In this document: piece by piece, positions 59,700 to 64,000 of the stretch
How positions within the stretch are numbered: the first letter of the stretch is position 1
How the letters are laid out: each line of letters starts with the position of its first letter
Origin: Epiperipatus broadwayi
Taxonomy: Eukaryota > Onychophora > Udeonychophora > Euonychophora > Peripatidae
Direction: 5' to 3'
Length of the DNA stretch: 64,000 nt
Assembly (NCBI GenBank): GCA_028023455.1
Contig: JAQFVV010012397.1
Span: forward strand, 1,892,501 to 1,956,500
Position numbers and translations under genes: made by a program
Notes under the pieces: generated by a model
Databases searched by the model: none
Told to the model about the DNA's origin: nothing
The model's input: the letters and a program-made list of their open reading frames with translations, nothing else

Positions 59700-60930
59700 C
59701 ATATATATTTGTACGATATATTTGTGTTCATATATATAAATATTAGCTAGTATCGAACAAATTTGACCATCCCAACTCCAAGAAGAGACAAAAAAAGATA
59801 TAAAAAACAAAAAATAATAGTACTTTTGAGGTAAGTTTTGCAGTGTTTATATAAATCAATCTGTGAAATACAAATATGTCCATATAAGGAACATTCTAAT
59901 CCATTACTTTGTTCCTTTGACATTTTGCCTTGTTGTCTCACTTTAATTGTGACTCTTCATTGTATTTTATTCCTGCCTTATCTTTTTTAGAGTATTTTTT
60001 ATATAATCTTTATAATGTAAATAGGGCCTAATTCTCATATAAGTATTTAAGCTTCTAAATTCACCATAAAGTACCAAAATTTGATATTGCTCATTTTTTC
60101 TCAATGTGCAAACCAATAGAAAATAGATTTTATAATACTGGTCTGTACAGCATCACATCAAGAAAGCTGAAGAACATATTCATTGATCTTATAATCGTTA
60201 TTATATTTTTAGCATTTCATAGAACATCCTTACATGGAATTTTTCTCATGCTTTTATATTATATGAATAGGGGAATCATAAAGTCTCACTTCCATACCAT
60301 ATATATCTAGTAAAATAATTATGCATGCAATTAATTTACTGACAGTAATTATATTGCTATGAAGAAAGATCATGTCTTTTAACTTGTTAAAAGCAACAGA
60401 AGGTGTTTGTGTTGCATCTCAAAATTTAAGTCCAGTTTTTTATTTAAAAAGCTATCTAGACATTTAAATTGACACATATTCACTAGTTGGTAATCATCCA
60501 AGATAAGCATTGCTGAAGATGGAAAATTCATTGCTGGCTAATAATCAATTTAAGTTTTTGAATATTGATTGCTAAAACAAAGTACAGTATTTATTTGTTG
60601 CATTGAACACATTAAGTACATTTTAAAGATCATGTTTTAAATTGATAAAAGTATCATAATCATGAGGATATTGCAAATCTAAAAGGTAAGAGAGTAAACT
60701 TTTTCTTTTAATCAATTCAAATTAAAAATGTCATTATCAAAATAATATATTCAGGATCAAGCAGTCAGTTGGCAACTGAATAATAATTTGTTAAATAATG
60801 TAAACCACCAATGTTTATTTACTCTGAATAATAATAATAATTTGTATTAGTTCATCTTGCTAGTTTGTTAGTTGAAGATAAGATCACTTAGATCTCTTTA
60901 ATGTTTATTATTTCCATAGAGATTGGCCTA
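59700..60930. other. AT-rich non-coding DNA
   Basis: Short frames at 59747-59941 (minus) and 60104-60310 (plus) show no known motif. Nothing else is recognisable. Confidence 0.4.
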
Positions 60931-60937
60931 TATAAAG

Positions 60938-61420
60938 TCTCTAAATGCTGAACAAAGGATCAAGAATAGAATGAACCCACCTATTCTTGTTTGCTCTGAT
61001 GTTTATAAGCATAAATTTGTCAAAACATGATAATTTGGAGTGAAATTTATTAACCAAATAGAATATGGCACTTAAGAATTATTAAACGCATAATTAATTA
61101 TACAAGGCTGGAGACAGGATCTCACTTTTAATACCTTGGTTGTAATAATTAAACAATATTATGTAAACTTTAAATTAAACATAGCTCCATGTATACAAAG
61201 AAAGTAAAGCATCCTTCCCCAAAAGCACTCTAAATGTTAATCATCTATTCTTGATAGCTCTAATGCTTATAAGCGTATCTTTGTCAACATTGTTGATAAT
61301 TCAGAGTGAGATTAATTTATCAACCACATGGAAATATATAAGACTAAAGAGTTTCTGAACTCATAATTAATTATATGAGGTTGGAGACGGCAGCTCACTT
61401 TTAATACCTTGATTGTAATC
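60938..61420. repeat. Two-copy diverged tandem repeat, period about 280 bp
   Basis: Copy 1 (60938-61148) and copy 2 (61227-61419) share CTCTAAATG, CTATTCTTG, AAC(G/T)CATAATTAATTATA, GGCTGGAGAC (GGTTGGAGAC) and CTCACTTTTAATACCTTG. Copy 1 also carries AAGAATAGAATGAACCCACC, close to AAGAATAAAATGAATCCACT in the 14.2-kb duplication, so both belong to one old family. Confidence 0.75.
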
Positions 61421-61429
61421 AAAATTAAT

Positions 61430-62235
61430 TGTAGAATCATAAAAATCTAAACTCAGTTCAGGGTGTATATATGGATTAGATTTGTGTGATTATACAAGTG
61501 AAATACCATTGAAAACTGTACTGTATGTAAAATTGCATAAAGGATTTATAGCAATGAAGAGATCTTTCCTGTCTGAAATTTGGAGTATCAACATTTTTGG
61601 AGAGAATCCAAAAATCATGATGATGATGTTCTTTTGACTTACTAATATCCTAGGCACCAATCAAAGTAATTCAGATGACTTTCTGATTATTTTCTATTAT
61701 TCTTTTCAGTGCTGCCAGAGGTTGGATCTTATATGTCTGATGCATATACATAATAAAAATTGGTTCAATGACATTGATTTTATAGAAACTTCATTAAGAC
61801 TTTACTTTTTTGACCAATATTAACTGAGTGGTCTCTTTAAGCACCTAAACCCTCAAAGAAATCTGGATTGTTAACCTCCCAATTGAAAGAAAAAATATAT
61901 TTTAGCATAGAAAAAATAATAAATTTTATTGTAGAAGAGAAAAGTTTATTTGCTGCTCTTCTTCTATGAGAACAATAACTTAATACTCTGTGATAATGTT
62001 GAAAATGTCTTGAAGAAAATGCCAAATAAATGGTGCCTATTTATTAATAGCTCAAAGAAAAGTTTCAAATCTATCCTTTTAGGCAATGACAACATGTATA
62101 GCATTTTCATTTTACCAATATAAAACAAGAATACAAGTCAATCTCTAATCTTGACAAGTATAAAGTATAGGAAGTATCAAAATCACTCTTCCCTCTATTT
62201 ATATAGTTATGTATATAGTAATATATTTTATTTTA
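61430..62235. other. AT-rich non-coding DNA
   Basis: No gene called. The short minus frame at 62025-61837 has no recognisable motif. Confidence 0.4.
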
Positions 62236-62338
62236 AAACAGGCAAAACTCTCCATACAGTAGTGCCACTCAGTGCAAGCCAGAATAATCAATGAATGCCA
62301 GAAGGCTTGTGCATAAAATCGCTATCTAGTGCCTATTC

Positions 62339-62397
62339 ATCCAATATCTCCAGATTAGTTTCTAGCTTGTGCTTTTCATCAGTGAGGAGCTTTGGAT
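62339..62397 (-). ncRNA. Hammerhead motif, family A
   Basis: CTGATGA and GAAAC are intact, the triplet is ATC (permitted by the NUH rule) and stem I has one mismatch. Stem II is weak. Confidence 0.65.
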
Positions 62398-62791
62398 CTG
62401 AGGGCAATGTACCTAGATTTTAAGATCTAATTCAACTCTCTAGCAGCCATCTTTTATCTCTACTTACACAAAACTATGAGAGTATAATCGAAAATCATAA
62501 TATTTTCAATCCAAGCTCATTAGCTTATATAATCATATAGGTCTGAACTCAGTTCAGTACCCATACCCTTTGGTGTCTTTGGTTCTTTAATAACCATAGA
62601 CACCACTATCCTATTAGGCAGTATTGGTAATAAACCACCAAATATCACATGGTCATCATTTCTTATGCTTGCTCATAACTGTTATTAAAACATGCAAAAC
62701 TCTTCGTACGGTAGTGCCACTCAATGCAAACCAGAATAATCAATGAAATTTCAGAAGGCTTGTGCATAAAATCATTATCTAGTGCCTACTC

Positions 62792-62850
62792 ATCCAATAC
62801 CCCCAGACTAGTTTCTAGCTTGTGGCTTTTATCAGTGAGGAGCCTTGGAT
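62792..62850 (-). ncRNA. Hammerhead motif, family A, core mutated
   Basis: The core reads CTGATAA (G8 changed). GAAAC, GTC and stem I are kept. Probably inactive. Confidence 0.6.
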
Positions 62851-63505
62851 CTGAGAGCACTGCATCTAGATCTTAAGATCTAATGCAACCCTCCAGCGGT
62901 CACCTTTTATCTCTACTTAACTACAAAACTATGAGAATAAAATTGGAAAACACAATAATATTTTCAACCCAAGCTCATTAACTTATATAGTCATATAGAT
63001 CTGAACTCAGTTCAGTACTTATACATTTTGGTGTCTTTGTTTCTTTAGTAACCATAGCCACCACTATTCTATTAGGCACAAGCTAGAAACTAGTCTGGGA
63101 TATTGGATGAGTAGGCACTAGATAGAGGTTTTATGCACATGTCTTCTGGCATCCATTGATTACTCTGGCTTGCACTGAGTGGTACTACTGTATGGAGAGT
63201 TTTGCCTATTTTAATAACAGTTATGAGCAAGCATAAGAAATGGCGATCATGTGATGTTTAGTGGTTTATTACCAATCCTGCCTAATAGAATAGTGGTAGC
63301 TATGGTTATTAAAGAACCAAAGACACCAAAGTGTATGATTGCTGAACTGAGTTCAGACCTACATGACTATATAAGGTAATGAGCTTGGATTAAAAATATT
63401 ATTGTGTTTTCAATTTTATTCTCATAATTGTGTAGTTAAATAGAGATAAAAGGTGTGATCTGAAGGATTGCATTAGATCCTAATGTCTAGGTGCAGTGCT
63501 GTCAG

Positions 63506-63564
63506 ATACAAGGCTCCTCACTGATAAAATCCACAAGCTAGAAACTAGTCTGGGGCTATTGAAT
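63506..63564 (+). ncRNA. Hammerhead motif, family A, core mutated
   Basis: It has the same CTGATAA change as at 62792, suggesting that the two units descend from one mutated parent. GAAAC and GTC are intact. Confidence 0.6.
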
Positions 63565-63740
63565 GAATATGTACTAGATAGGGATTTTATGCACAAGCCT
63601 TCTGGCATCCATATTACTCTGGCTTGCACTGAGTAGCAATACTCTAAGGAGAGTTTTGCCCATTTTAATAACAGTTATGAGCAAGCATAAGAAATGGTGA
63701 TCATGTGATGTTTAGTGGTTATTTTATTTTGTTCATTATA

Positions 63741-63790
63741 TCATATCTCTGAAGAAGACTGCAGGGCAGTCAAAACATAAGGTGTATGTA
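63741..63790 (+). repeat. Family C type motif
   Basis: CTGAAGAAGACTGC, loop, GCAGTCAAAAC: a six-pair hairpin between a CTGAAGA and an AAAAC block, as at 46.4 kb, followed by a TATATGTA-type stretch. Confidence 0.5.
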
Positions 63791-64000
63791 TATATGTACA
63801 GTAAAGGATTTTGCTAAAAAGTGTTCGAAGTAGTTTGATAGAAAGTATCAATGAGCAATTTATGTTGATCCAAGGATAGTTAAATTTTCTCTTTAAAACT
63901 AGCAAGCAGATTATATGTAATATCTTTGCTTTTATGTCTTTGGTGCAGCAGAGTTAAACATGGCTACTGATTTTTAAAAAAAAGCTTTTGAAAAAAGATA

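Larger units (their letters stand above)
62241..63720. repeat. Family A array: forward pair then inverted pair
   Basis: Forward unit 1 runs 62241-62692 (452 bp). Forward unit 2 runs 62693 to about 63080, where it breaks into an inverted partial head (63064-63206). A full inverted unit (63207-63660, 454 bp) and an inverted tail to about 63720 follow. The two halves are complementary over most of 650 bases. Divergence between units is higher than in the 16-kb palindrome. Confidence 0.9.

Overview
The window looks like non-coding chromosomal DNA from an invertebrate animal. It is strongly AT-rich, with long (TA)n and (ATT)n microsatellites, degraded LINE, LTR and hAT relics, tRNA-derived SINE-like units and no convincing intact protein gene. 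The mix of features (short SINEs ending in AT runs, TA-rich hairpins, hammerhead-bearing repeats) suggests a lophotrochozoan such as a mollusc, perhaps a cephalopod. That is inference; no sequence here fixes the species.

Layout. 0-5 kb: two G+C-richer islands, one of which (1210-1440, minus) reads like the 3'-terminal coding exon of a gene, possibly frameshifted, with a poly(A) signal; then AT-rich DNA with a possible zinc-finger-like exon at 3.7 kb. 5-8.7 kb: a fold-back repeat and a probable LTR-element relic. 8.7-13.7 kb: a long decayed L1/Tx1-like LINE (minus) with ORF1 and endonuclease but no visible reverse transcriptase. 13.8-16.4 kb: microsatellites, a 193-bp duplication and a near-perfect 311-bp-arm palindrome. 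16.4-25 kb: mostly AT-rich, with a possible terminal exon at 18.0 kb and an LTR-like segment at 20.9-21.1 kb. 25.1-25.8 kb: two head-to-head LTR-like copies. 27-38 kb: several hammerhead-bearing repeats and a LINE RT fragment (33 kb). 39-55 kb: hAT/BED-type transposase relics, more hammerhead repeats, a minisatellite and an RTE-like LINE tail. 57-64 kb: more hammerhead repeats, two opposed SINEs and a tandem/inverted array at the right edge.

Main result. At least three repeat families carry a type I hammerhead ribozyme core. In family A (unit about 440 bp, in head-to-tail pairs and inverted arrays) the 59-nt motif has CTGATGA, GAA-A, the GTC cleavage triplet, a stem II, and a stem I in two parts separated by an internal loop, as in natural type I hammerheads. 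Family D (36.6, 42.0, 49.6 and 57.9 kb) has an unrelated body but the same architecture, with base-pair-preserving changes between copies. Family B (31.7, 35.0 and 57.1 kb) is a third, more decayed set. Tandem units with type I hammerheads match what is known of animal retrozymes and hammerhead-bearing Penelope-like elements. One family A copy (53818-54336) sits inside a hAT transposase relic, flanked by a 13-bp direct repeat, which shows it was mobile.

A second pattern is the number of fold-back (inverted) pairs: families A, B and C, the LTR pair and several (TA)n hairpins. Transcripts crossing them would form long double-stranded RNA.
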